Numbered from the stretch's first letter, positions 48,064 through 56,784 are shown. The stretch: 64,000 bases of DNA from Chitiniphilus shinanonensis DSM 23277 (GCF_000374805.1 NZ_KB895341.1:62001-126000); one strand, 5' to 3'. Numbers and translations: made by a program. Notes: generated by a model from the sequence alone, not told the origin.

Positions 48064-48784
48064 GATCGAAGTCCACCTCCGCGTAAGCGGCCAGATCGTC
48101 GGCCGAATCCACCTCGCCCCAGGGGCCCGCGACCGGCACCGTGCCGATACGCCAGCCCTGCGCCAGGCCGTGGCGCAGCAGCGAGGTCATGTCGAGCCTG
48201 TCCGCGGCGGCGCCCTGATCCGCCAACAGCGCCGCGACGCGCGCCCAGCTCGCCGGCGTGAACTTCAGCAGCCCCATGTACTGGCCCTCGATGGCCGCCA
48301 CGCTGTCGCTGCGCGCGCCGATCTCGGCCAGCGTGCCGTCGGCATGGCGGCGGAAGGTCTCCGCGTCGGCCAGCGGATCGGCAAAGCGCTTCTGCCACAC
48401 CTGGAGCCAGTCCGGGTCGTAGGAAATCGCCAGTTCCTCGTCGCACGCGGCCAGCCGGCGCACCGTCTCGGCGGAATAGAAGATGTCGCTGTAACTGACG
48501 ATGCACGGGCCGGCGCGCAGCCAGTCGCCCGCCTCGGCCAGCGTGCGCACCATGTTGGTCTCGGCCCAGCGCGGGTTGTCGAAGTAATGCACCGGCTCGT
48601 CGAACTTGTCGGCGCAGTAACCGCGCACGACGGCGATGTCGGCAATGCCGGCACCGCGCAGCGCGGCCAGTTGCCAGTCGAGCAGGCGGCGGCCGTGCAG
48701 ACGGGTGAAGCACTTGGGCTGTTCGGCGGTCAGCGCGCCCATGCGGCTGCCGCGTCCGGCGGCGAGGATGATGGCTCGGGTCAT
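48050..48784 (-). CDS. Nucleotidyltransferase; likely CTP:phosphoglutamine cytidylyltransferase (Cj1416-like)
   Basis: 244 aa, LicC/GlmU-type nucleotidyltransferase. AIILAAGRGSRMGALTAEQPKCFTRL is the NTP-binding loop, VSYSDIFYS the metal Asp region, and AGPWGEVDSADDLAAYAEVD the C-terminal family block. In the C. jejuni methyl phosphoramidate pathway the Cj1416 enzyme joins CTP and L-glutamine phosphate to give CDP-L-glutamine. Next to a glutamine kinase, a gamma-glutamyl hydrolase and a CysC-like kinase, the same step is the best guess; a choline- or glycerol-phosphate cytidylyltransferase is the alternative. Start at MTRAIILAAG overlaps the upstream stop (ATGA). Confidence 0.75.
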   Translation of the reverse strand: MTRAIILAAGRGSRMGALTAEQPKCFTRLHGRRLLDWQLAALRGAGIADIAVVRGYCADKFDEPVHYFDNPRWAETNMVRTLAEAGDWLRAGPCIVSYSDIFYSAETVRRLAACDEELAISYDPDWLQVWQKRFADPLADAETFRRHADGTLAEIGARSDSVAAIEGQYMGLLKFTPASWARVAALLADQGAAADRLDMTSLLRHGLAQGWRIGTVPVAGPWGEVDSADDLAAYAEVDFDHVAD

Positions 48785-49581
48785 GTGGGATAGCTCAGTT
48801 GATCCAGCGGCACGTGCGGCGCCGCGGCGATGAAATGGGGGTTGCGCTGGCCGGGCGTGTTGTAGCGCATCGGTGTCAGGCCCGGCAGTGCGCGCAACAG
48901 GCAGCCCGCGGCCCGCAGCACGGCGTCGCCGGCGGCGACGTCCCATTCGCTGCTGCCGTTGAAGCGCGGGTACAGATCGACCTCGCCGGCGGCCAGCCGG
49001 CCGAACTTGAGCGCGGAGCCGATGGGCACGCTGCGCGCCACGCCGTTCAGGCGGGCGAAGGCGGCGGTCTGCGGCACATCGTGATGGCGGCTGCACGCCA
49101 GCGCGCGCTCGGGCGCCCAGCATCCCGGCAGGCCGGCACGCACGCCGTCGCGCGCCATCCAGGCCCGCTGCCCCAAAGCGCCGTAATACAACTCGTCGAG
49201 CGCCGGGGCGTACACCACGCCGGCGATGGCCACGCCGTCGTGGATCAGGCCGATGTTGACGGTGAACTCGTCGTTGCGGTCAAGGAAATCGCGGGTGCCG
49301 TCGAGCGGATCGACCAGCCAGAACGTCTGCCAATCGCGGCGTACCGCATAGTCGACCGGCGTCTCCTCGGAAATCACCGGCCACGGGAAACACGCCGCCA
49401 GCTCGGCCAGGATCACGCGGTTGGCGGCCAGGTCGGCCAGCGTCAGCGGCGAGCCGTCGCCCTTGGCCTCGACGCCGAAATCGGCGCCGGCGTAGATGTC
49501 GAGAATGGCCGCGCCGGCAAGGCGCGCGATGCGCACCAGCTCGGCTTCCAGTCGGGGATGGTCCAGGGCGATATCAGGCAA
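48781..49581 (-). CDS. Inositol-monophosphatase/CysQ-family bisphosphate phosphatase
   Basis: 266 aa. Metal-dependent, lithium-sensitive-type phosphatase family: ISEETPVDY, WLVDPLDGTRDFLDRNDEFT and the C-terminal NGSSEWDVAAGDAVLRAAG give all metal ligands. CysQ hydrolyses 3'-phosphoadenosine 5'-phosphate. No sulfotransferase is here, so I propose that it removes the 3'-phosphate of cytidine 3',5'-bisphosphate left after phosphoramidate transfer (inference). The start codon is TTG, 8 bp inside the upstream gene's end; no ATG or GTG fits the family N-terminus. Confidence 0.8.
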   Translation of the reverse strand: MPDIALDHPRLEAELVRIARLAGAAILDIYAGADFGVEAKGDGSPLTLADLAANRVILAELAACFPWPVISEETPVDYAVRRDWQTFWLVDPLDGTRDFLDRNDEFTVNIGLIHDGVAIAGVVYAPALDELYYGALGQRAWMARDGVRAGLPGCWAPERALACSRHHDVPQTAAFARLNGVARSVPIGSALKFGRLAAGEVDLYPRFNGSSEWDVAAGDAVLRAAGCLLRALPGLTPMRYNTPGQRNPHFIAAAPHVPLDQLSYPT

Positions 49582-50170
49582 AGTGACGCTCGATCAGTTG
49601 GCGGTCGTGGGGAGCCAGCGCCGCTTCGCGCTCGGGGTGCCACATCACCGCCAGCACCGGCAGCTCGGTGTGGCGCAGCGCTTCGATGCTTCCGTCGGGC
49701 GCCTGCGCCAGCGCCCGCAGGCCCGGGGGCAGTTGGCGCACGCCCCAGTTGTGGTAGCTGTTGACCTCGAACGCGCCCAACTCGCCCGCCACCGGATGCC
49801 GGGTGGCGACGTGCCCTTCGATGCGTTCCAGCACGCCGCCGAAATGATCGACGATCGCTTGCAGGCCGTGGCAGATGCCGAGCACCGGCACGGTGTTGCC
49901 GCCGGCCAGGTCGAGCAGCGCGCGCTCGGTGGCGTCGCGCTCCGGCGTATCGCCGCCCTGCACCCGCAGATCGTTGCCGCCGGACAGCACCACGCCGGCC
50001 GGCATCACCGTCCACCACAGCGCGGCCAGGCTTTCGGGCCGGTTCGGCACCGGCACGGCCAGCAGGCCGCATTCGGCCAGGATGGCGACCAGCCGCTGGT
50101 CAAGCGCGTCGCGGCGTTCATTGCGATCGGGCCAGACGTCGATGCGCTGGCTGACCAGTACCGGCTTCAA
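49574..50170 (-). CDS. Class I glutamine amidotransferase; likely gamma-glutamyl-CDP-amidate hydrolase (Cj1417-like)
   Basis: 198 aa from a TTG start that overlaps the kinase stop (TTGA) and follows GGAGGTGCTCAG. Catalytic triad Cys100 (VLGICHGLQAI), His178 and Glu180 (MWHPERE). PuuD-like LSGGNDL loop. Stand-alone class I hydrolases of this type cut gamma-glutamyl bonds. In C. jejuni, Cj1417 releases glutamate from CDP-L-glutamine to leave cytidine diphosphoramidate. Position between the kinase and the nucleotidyltransferase supports this role. Confidence 0.8.
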   Translation of the reverse strand: MKPVLVSQRIDVWPDRNERRDALDQRLVAILAECGLLAVPVPNRPESLAALWWTVMPAGVVLSGGNDLRVQGGDTPERDATERALLDLAGGNTVPVLGICHGLQAIVDHFGGVLERIEGHVATRHPVAGELGAFEVNSYHNWGVRQLPPGLRALAQAPDGSIEALRHTELPVLAVMWHPEREAALAPHDRQLIERHFA

Positions 50171-52479
50171 CTGAGCACCTCCACCCGGCGGTTGGCGCAA
50201 TCGACGTTGAGCATCCGCGCGGCCGACCATTTGCCGTACAGCACTTCGCCGGCGCCGATCACCGCCGGCAGCCCCAGCTCGTTGGCGCGGATCGCCATAT
50301 GCGAGTTGGCGCCACCGTAGGCGGTGATGAAGCCGGCGATATCGTGCGAGAACAGCCAGTCAAAGCCGGGATCGGCGCTGGGAATGGCGACAATGGCGCC
50401 CACCAGCCGCTCGCGGTCGCGGTACGACACCACCGGCGCCGTCACCTGCCGATGGGTGACGAAGTTGGGTTCGGTGGCCGGCATCTCGAACGAGAACGCG
50501 TCGTCCGGCGACGACAGCAACGGCGGCAGCACGATCTGGCAGCTTTCGGCATAACGCTGGCGGCCGCGCGCGATGCTCTCGCCGATCAGCGCCACCGGAT
50601 CGACGCCCGCCGCGTACAGCTCGTGGACGCAATGGATGTCGGCATACGCCATGTCGTCCAGCGAGAAGCCGTGCTCGCGGCCCAGCTCGCGGAACAGCGA
50701 CATCGCGTCCGACAGGTTGCGGCAGAACACGAACTTGGCGTATTCGCGCAGCTCGATGCCGGCTTGCAGGAAATCGAACAGCCCGACCACGTCGTGCGCC
50801 AGGCCATGCTCGGCCAGCAGCTTGCTGATGGCGCGCATCTGCGCCAGCGACAGCGCGAACGGCGCCGCCGGCGCGTGCTCGGCCACGGTGCGCTGCCAGT
50901 CGAAATAGAGATCGGGCGCCTCGTCGTAGCGCGGCGATAACAGGTCGTAGGTGCCGGGCCGCAGATGGCCGTACTTGGCAAGGAAGGTGGTGCGGTCGAG
51001 TTGGATCAGGTCGCGCGTCATCTGGCCGCTGACCGTATCCAGGCCGTTCATGAAGGCGTCGTAGGCGGCGCGGTCGAGCACACCGACCGCCACCAGCGAG
51101 CGCAGCATCTGCACCGCGATGAAGCCGGCGCGCGCCAGCCCGGCGAACGGCAACGTGCCATAGCGCTTGCAGTCCTCCAGCAGCCAGTAGATACGCGACA
51201 CGCGATCCACGTCGGCCGCCAGGATCTCGTCGCGCCGCGCCGCCAGCACCGCCAGCTTGTCGCGGTCGGAGCGCCATAGCCCCGTGTCGTTGTCGACGAT
51301 GCGGTTGGTCAGGTTGCGCAGGCTGTCGGCCAGGCGCTGCTGCTCGGCCGGGGTGAAACCGGCTTCGCTCAGCCTGGCCAGCCGCTCGGGCAGATCCAGC
51401 GTGTAGCAGGAGAAGACGATCTCGAACTCGACCTTGTCGTGCAGGTTGGGCGCGGCCAGCAGGCGGTCGACGTAGTAGTTGACCAGCTTGTCGGCCAGCG
51501 AGCCGTCGATGTCGCGCGGCACGAAGGAATTGAAGCTGACCCGCACGTCGATGTACGGCAGGCCATGGAAATGCAGCATCAACGGGAAGCTGCGCAGGTT
51601 GCGATAGCCGTAGTTGTGGCGCTGGTAGGCCCAGATGCTGTCAGTGACCAGCTCGCGGTACAACGACAGCGACAACGGCTTGGGGCGCACGCCGATGATC
51701 TCGGCGGGGTTCCAGTCCGGCATCACGCCATAGACGGTGCGCCGGCCATGCAGGAACGGATGCGGATGGCGCCCCTGTTCGATCTTGGCCGCGATGTGGC
51801 CCAGCATGTCGCGGTGCGCCGCGGTATCGACGCCGGCGTCGGGCACCAGCAGCGGGCGCACTTGCAGCAGCACCAGCCCGCCATCGGCGATGGCGAATTC
51901 CAGGTCGAGCGCGGCGGTGCCGAACAGCGTGCGCAGTTCCTCGATCAACGCCACCACGGCACCGAGCGGCGCCGGCTGCACCGGCGCCAGGTGGTGGATA
52001 TAGCGGGTGCGCAGCTGGTTCGACCCCCCGGCGGTGACGCTGTCGGTGCGGGCGCTGGTGTCGTCGTAGTTGAGCACGTAGTACGGCGCGCCGGTGGCCG
52101 GGTCCTGGCCAAAGGCGACGCCGGCCAGCTCCACCCGCTCCAGCATCGGCTGGACGAACACCTCGTTGTGCGGATCGACCTCGCCGGTGGCGTCGGCCAT
52201 CGATGAGATCACCGCGGTCACCGCATCGGCCACCGCCGCCGTCGGCACCCGCAGCACCGATTCGAAGCGGCCGGCCAGCGAGCCGCTAGCGCTGTCCTCG
52301 GCCAGGGCGCTACTGCGCACCGCCAGCAGCGGCCAGCCCAGCTCGCGGATACGCGCCCCCAGCCCCGCCGCATCCGCCCGCCATTGCGCCACGGTGAAGC
52401 GCAACTGCGGCAGCACCCGCGCACTGCGCAGCACCGGCTGCAATGACTCCAGCGTGCCTGCCTTGCTCTGGAACCGCAT
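50167..52479 (-). CDS. PEP-synthase-like kinase; likely L-glutamine kinase (Cj1418-like)
   Basis: 770 aa. The N-terminal ATP-grasp domain has LLAVRSSALAEDSASGSLAG and FESVLRV. A long helical middle has no known motif. The C-terminal phosphohistidine domain has FITAYGGANSHMAIRANELG, then LPAVIG, with the mobile His at 727. The TIM barrel that binds PEP in PpsA or PpdK is absent, so it is not a PEP synthase. C. jejuni Cj1418 has this same layout and phosphorylates the amide nitrogen of L-glutamine using ATP. First committed enzyme of the predicted pathway. 15 bp after the methyltransferase gene; its stop overlaps the hydrolase start. Confidence 0.82.
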   Translation of the reverse strand: MRFQSKAGTLESLQPVLRSARVLPQLRFTVAQWRADAAGLGARIRELGWPLLAVRSSALAEDSASGSLAGRFESVLRVPTAAVADAVTAVISSMADATGEVDPHNEVFVQPMLERVELAGVAFGQDPATGAPYYVLNYDDTSARTDSVTAGGSNQLRTRYIHHLAPVQPAPLGAVVALIEELRTLFGTAALDLEFAIADGGLVLLQVRPLLVPDAGVDTAAHRDMLGHIAAKIEQGRHPHPFLHGRRTVYGVMPDWNPAEIIGVRPKPLSLSLYRELVTDSIWAYQRHNYGYRNLRSFPLMLHFHGLPYIDVRVSFNSFVPRDIDGSLADKLVNYYVDRLLAAPNLHDKVEFEIVFSCYTLDLPERLARLSEAGFTPAEQQRLADSLRNLTNRIVDNDTGLWRSDRDKLAVLAARRDEILAADVDRVSRIYWLLEDCKRYGTLPFAGLARAGFIAVQMLRSLVAVGVLDRAAYDAFMNGLDTVSGQMTRDLIQLDRTTFLAKYGHLRPGTYDLLSPRYDEAPDLYFDWQRTVAEHAPAAPFALSLAQMRAISKLLAEHGLAHDVVGLFDFLQAGIELREYAKFVFCRNLSDAMSLFRELGREHGFSLDDMAYADIHCVHELYAAGVDPVALIGESIARGRQRYAESCQIVLPPLLSSPDDAFSFEMPATEPNFVTHRQVTAPVVSYRDRERLVGAIVAIPSADPGFDWLFSHDIAGFITAYGGANSHMAIRANELGLPAVIGAGEVLYGKWSAARMLNVDCANRRVEVLS

Positions 52480-52494
52480 GGCGTCAGCCCTTCC

Positions 52495-53247
52495 TCAACC
52501 CTTCAGTTGCGCGGCCCACATATTGGTCACGTAGGGAATGGGGATGCGATCCACGCCCAGGCCGCGCACATAGGCGGCAATCGCCTCGACCACCTCGCCG
52601 AAGCGCGCGCCGACCTGGCGTTGCAGGGTGGCGTGCGAACGCCACGCCTCGATGCAATCCTCGACGCCCTGGTGGTGCAGCACGCTGCCCTGGATGCGAT
52701 GCACTTCGCGGAACAGCCCGCTCTGCTCGATCACCTCGGTCTGGTCCTCGCGGCGGGTGCCATAACCGTAGCCGGGCACGAATTCGCGGATGATGGCCTC
52801 GATGCGCGCCTGGACCGGGTCGTCGAGGTCGCGGTGGTTCCACATGCAGGCAAACCAGCCACCCGGCACCAGGATGCGCTGGGTCTCGCGCAGCGCCGCC
52901 GGCCGGTCGGTCACGTTGAACGACGAACCGAAGGTGACCATCTTGTACACGTGGTCCGGCTGGCCGGTGGCTTCGCCGGTGCCTTCGAACCAGGCGACAT
53001 TGGACAGATCGCGGGTGCGGACGATGCCGTTGCCGCGCATGGCATCGTTCGGCTCGACGGCCACCACCTCCAGGCCGCGCCTGGCCAGCATCAACGTCAG
53101 ATGGGCCACACCGGCGCCCACGTCGCACACTTTGTCGCCCGGCTTCACGCCCGCCAGCCGCACCAGATCGTCGATGGCGCTTTCGGCGTAATCCGGCCGT
53201 TGCAGATAGGCGTCGGCGAGTTCGGTGTAATCCCATTCGGTTTTCAA
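52495..53247 (-). CDS. Class I SAM-dependent methyltransferase (phosphoramidate pathway)
   Basis: 250 aa. VCDVGAGVAHLTLMLARRG is SAM motif I, VVAVEPND motif II, VTFGSSFNVTD motif III, and RILVPGGWFACMWNHRD the post-I loop. C. jejuni has two methyltransferases, Cj1419 and Cj1420, in the equivalent place, thought to add the O-methyl group of the phosphoramidate. Here there is one in the run and another, unrelated in sequence, 1 kb upstream. Overlaps the CysC-like gene by 4 bp. Confidence 0.78.
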   Translation of the reverse strand: MKTEWDYTELADAYLQRPDYAESAIDDLVRLAGVKPGDKVCDVGAGVAHLTLMLARRGLEVVAVEPNDAMRGNGIVRTRDLSNVAWFEGTGEATGQPDHVYKMVTFGSSFNVTDRPAALRETQRILVPGGWFACMWNHRDLDDPVQARIEAIIREFVPGYGYGTRREDQTEVIEQSGLFREVHRIQGSVLHHQGVEDCIEAWRSHATLQRQVGARFGEVVEAIAAYVRGLGVDRIPIPYVTNMWAAQLKG

Positions 53248-53783
53248 GACGATTGCTCCTCTTCAGATTGGCGTGGCCGATGGTCGCCCAGCGACGACAG
53301 GATTTCCTCGGCGATTTGTTCCGGCGTGCGCCGGCCGTCATTCTCGATCAGCAGATGCGGATCGGTCGGCAATTCATAGGCGGGATTGAGCCCGACCACA
53401 TCCTGGGATATGGCGGGATCGCTATAGAAGGCACGGCGTTCGAGCAGATGATCCACCGGCGCGACCACGTAGATTTCGCGATACCCGGGAATATGCTCGC
53501 GATTCCATTGGCGCACGCTGGCGAACATCGACACCGTCGCGCAGACCACGTCGGCGCCCTGGTCGGCCAGCATGCTGCACAGACGCGCATAGCACATCGC
53601 GAGATAACGGCGCTCCTCGACCGAATAGCCGTGCTGCCCGCCGAACACCTCGCGCAGGCGGTCGCCGTCGAGCAGGATCGCGCGGCATCCGGCATCCAGC
53701 AGCCGGCGATACAGTGCACCGCCCAGGGTGGTCTTGCCCGCGCCGGCAAGGCCGGTCACCCAGAATACGCGGCCGCCGCTCAT
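53244..53783 (-). CDS. CysC-like kinase; likely cytidine diphosphoramidate kinase (Cj1415-like)
   Basis: 179 aa, P-loop kinase of the adenylylsulfate kinase family: GLAGAGKTTLGGALYRRL (Walker A, residues 11-18) and LLDGDRLREVFGG. The APS-kinase block that normally reads FSxxDRxxNIRR is replaced by YSVEERRYLAMCYARL, so the nucleotide substrate is probably not APS. Cj1415 of C. jejuni phosphorylates the 3'-hydroxyl of cytidine diphosphoramidate, the same chemistry. No cysD, cysN or sulfotransferase gene is near. First gene of the tightly packed run of ten genes; promoter must lie in the 424 bp upstream. Confidence 0.78.
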   Translation of the reverse strand: MSGGRVFWVTGLAGAGKTTLGGALYRRLLDAGCRAILLDGDRLREVFGGQHGYSVEERRYLAMCYARLCSMLADQGADVVCATVSMFASVRQWNREHIPGYREIYVVAPVDHLLERRAFYSDPAISQDVVGLNPAYELPTDPHLLIENDGRRTPEQIAEEILSSLGDHRPRQSEEEQSS

Positions 53784-54207
53784 CGCCGGCCCCCGCTCGC
53801 CCGCGCGCCATTTACCGGCCGATCCGCGGCCGGCGGTTTACCGGACCCATGCAAACCATGCATTTCGAATAACGCCTCGATTCCTTTCCGGATCTTTGCA
53901 TCTTAAGGGAAGAAACGCGCGCCGTATCGGCGTCGTGAGGCCATGGGCCGTCCGGCCAGGGCGCCGGCATCGCCGGAGAAAAGATCGCCCCGATAAATCA
54001 GCAGCTTCCAAAAACCGGGCCGTTTCATTTGCGCAACGCCGCCAAACCGCCGCGCGGCACCAAGCGCATTGAAAGCATCAGCCGACAGGCCCCTTCATGT
54101 GGCGGAATGGGGCGCCGCTTCCGGGGCAACCATGCCGGCGGCACGGCCCGCGATTGAAAGGATTGGACTCGCAGCGGCATGCCGCTCGCGCCCGGGGGAG
54201 CGTCGAA
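53784..54207. other. Intergenic region upstream of the phosphoramidate genes
   Basis: 424 bp. No ORF that I can support. GC-rich near the CysC-like start (GCGGGGGCCGGCG before the ATG), more AT-rich around 53,850-53,920 where a promoter is likely. TGCAT motifs occur twice (near 53,847 and 53,857). No terminator with a U-run follows the methyltransferase at 54,208. Confidence 0.35.
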
Positions 54208-55170
54208 TCAAGACTCGTCGCCGAGCCTCAGCAGATAGGTATCCTGCGCTCGGGTGGCGCGAATGATTCGGCGACCGTATTCATTGACGGCCAGATAAAG
54301 GTCTATCGACCCCTTCTGCGCGACCTGAGCCTGCAGGACTTCCGGCACGTCGTAACCGATGGTGGAAACAGGCTGGTCCATCCCGTGCTGCTGGGGAGAA
54401 AGGCCCATGTACTCCCATGAGCTCAGCATGGAATGTCGAGCCCAATTGTCATTGGCGGGCAGGGCATTGCCGCGATCCACTGCGCGGCAGACGATGGAAA
54501 TGAATCCACATTCCTTGCCCGGCACGAACAGCGCCGAATCGGAGGGGTGTCGGCTATAGAGGCAGTCGATGGGGGCAAAGTTGAAGTATCGGAGCATGTA
54601 CTCCAGCAGCGGAATCGAGGGATACCAGAAAGTGTTCGGCTCGGTCTGAAGTTTGCCGGCCGTATTGAAGTGCATCACGTCTGACTGCTCGTTGACCACA
54701 TTGGTCGATATCATGAACAGCCCATTCTTTTTGACCAACGGGCGAATGCAGGCCAAGGTGTGCATCGGCGAAAATACATGGTAAAGAACGCCGGAAAGAT
54801 TGACGTAATCGAAGCTTCCTTCATTCGCCAACTTCTGATCGAGGTCGTACATCAGGCCAACTTCGCGGAAATCCCAGTTTGCGTTGTAAGCCTTTTTGAG
54901 CCAGTCCATCTTCTGAGTACAGTGAGGCACCGCATCGACCGCCAATACCCGATTCGCCCCCTTGCGATTCATTAATACAGGTATCACCCCTTCCATGGTG
55001 CCCAAGTCCAAGCAATCCTGTTTCTGCAAATGAGCCTGTCTCATCAGTATGCGCGGCATATAAGGAAAGTCGGGCGGATAGGCGCCTTGAACCACCATCC
55101 CGGGAGAGAGTTCCACGGTGTAGTACCACCAATCTTTGGCGGCCTGTTCCAATTCTTCATTGCTGAGCAT
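54208..55170 (-). CDS. SAM-dependent methyltransferase, DUF1698/CmoB-like fold, low GC
   Basis: 320 aa from MLSNEELEQAAKDWWYYTVEL (GGAG 9 bp upstream). SAM motif I is CLDLGTMEGVIPVLMNRKGANRVLAVDA; SFDYVNLSGVLYHVFSPMHTL and LVKKNGLFMIST are the later motifs. Family resembles CmoB-type and polysaccharide-locus methyltransferases; target unknown. It may supply a second methylation (sugar or phosphoramidate). Base composition is clearly lower in G+C than its neighbours and the codons are less biased, and it lies between two AT-richer gaps, so it may have been acquired separately. Its operon membership with the run below is unclear. Confidence 0.75.
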   Translation of the reverse strand: MLSNEELEQAAKDWWYYTVELSPGMVVQGAYPPDFPYMPRILMRQAHLQKQDCLDLGTMEGVIPVLMNRKGANRVLAVDAVPHCTQKMDWLKKAYNANWDFREVGLMYDLDQKLANEGSFDYVNLSGVLYHVFSPMHTLACIRPLVKKNGLFMISTNVVNEQSDVMHFNTAGKLQTEPNTFWYPSIPLLEYMLRYFNFAPIDCLYSRHPSDSALFVPGKECGFISIVCRAVDRGNALPANDNWARHSMLSSWEYMGLSPQQHGMDQPVSTIGYDVPEVLQAQVAQKGSIDLYLAVNEYGRRIIRATRAQDTYLLRLGDES

Positions 55171-55665
55171 CAGTAGGGACTCCTGTGCATTTCCGTGGAT
55201 GTGGATGTTCAAGGGCGTTCGAAGCAAGCCACTGCTTGCGAGCCTGGGTCGGGGCCAGTGGCCAGTATCGGTCGGGCCAGCCTGCCGCTGCATTGGGATA
55301 CGATGCCACGACTCAACCCTGCGAAGATTGAAGCGGCCAAGCGAAATGAGCATAGCAGCCGCAACGCGACAGTGACCAGATTCCGCGGATGTTTTACAGG
55401 TAAGGGTTTGATTCAAACCAAACAACCGCTGGCTAAAGCCAAGGGCTTGTTTTACCGCCCGCAGGGCCGGATACACATTGACCAAACGACGCGTCGTTCA
55501 GCCGCGCGCCATCCACGACACATCATCCGTATTCGGCATCAAAATCGCTGCGCCGGTTAGGATTTGGATCTTTTTTTCGCCATCCGCCCTCCCCTGTAGC
55601 GGCGAGGCATTGCCACAGCCAAAACCGACCGGCCAAATCCAGCGGCCTTAACTTGTGAGGAACAA
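55171..55665. other. AT-richer intergenic region with a palindrome
   Basis: About 495 bp with no supportable gene, lower in G+C than the surroundings. It contains the 15-bp palindrome GGTTTGATTCAAACC (55,405-55,419), followed by GGCTAAAGCC, near the likely promoter of the methyltransferase gene. Its half-site GGTTTGA recalls the TCAAACGATCGTTTGA operator at 29.1 kb but is not the same. Confidence 0.4.
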
Positions 55666-55691
55666 TTAAAAAGGGCGGGTTACCCCGCCCT
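55666..55691 (-). terminator. Intrinsic terminator of galU
   Basis: On the minus strand AGGGCGGGG and CCCGCCC pair around a short AT-containing loop, followed by TTTTTAA, 20 bp after the galU stop. Confidence 0.88.
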
Positions 55692-55711
55692 GTCGCAATC
55701 AGCCGCCCCAC

Positions 55712-56590
<879 letters not shown>

Positions 56591-56776
56591 CGTGAATTCC
56601 CCTCTGAAATCGGAAGCGGTCAGCAAACCCAGGCGCAGCGCAGCGCCCAGCACCTGATCGGCGTGGCGCTGGGGCAGATCGTCCGGCCACTGCGACACCG
56701 CCGAGCGCCCCAGCCCGAGGGCGGCGGCCAGGCGGCTTTGCGTGCCGAACAACTGGATGGCTTCGAGTTTGCGCAT
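56591..56776 (-). other. In-frame Cro-like helix-turn-helix extension upstream of GalU
   Basis: 62 codons that start at an ATG ([20 protein letters not shown]) and run without a stop into galU. The peptide matches the P22 Cro family: FGTQ, then the helix-turn-helix [20 protein letters not shown]. Translation from this ATG gives a 354-aa HTH-GalU protein; translation from the GalU ATG gives plain GalU. No ribosome binding site is obvious at the first ATG, so the usage is open. Without an own stop codon it cannot be an independent gene. Confidence 0.6.
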
Positions 56777-56784
56777 GCGGCCAT

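Noticed and set aside
50167-52479. Phosphoenolpyruvate synthase (ppsA)
   Set aside because: The phosphohistidine domain is at the extreme C-terminus (His727 of 770). The PEP-binding TIM barrel that follows it in PpsA is absent.
48781-53783. CysC-like plus CysQ-like genes as a sulfate activation and sulfation system
   Set aside because: No ATP sulfurylase and no sulfotransferase gene in the locus, the APS-kinase signature is lost, and a glutamine kinase, gamma-glutamyl hydrolase and CTP-type transferase are interleaved, which fits the phosphoramidate pathway instead.
56591-56776. Independent cro gene
   Set aside because: The frame has no stop codon before galU, so it cannot end as a separate small protein; it is reported as an in-frame extension instead.
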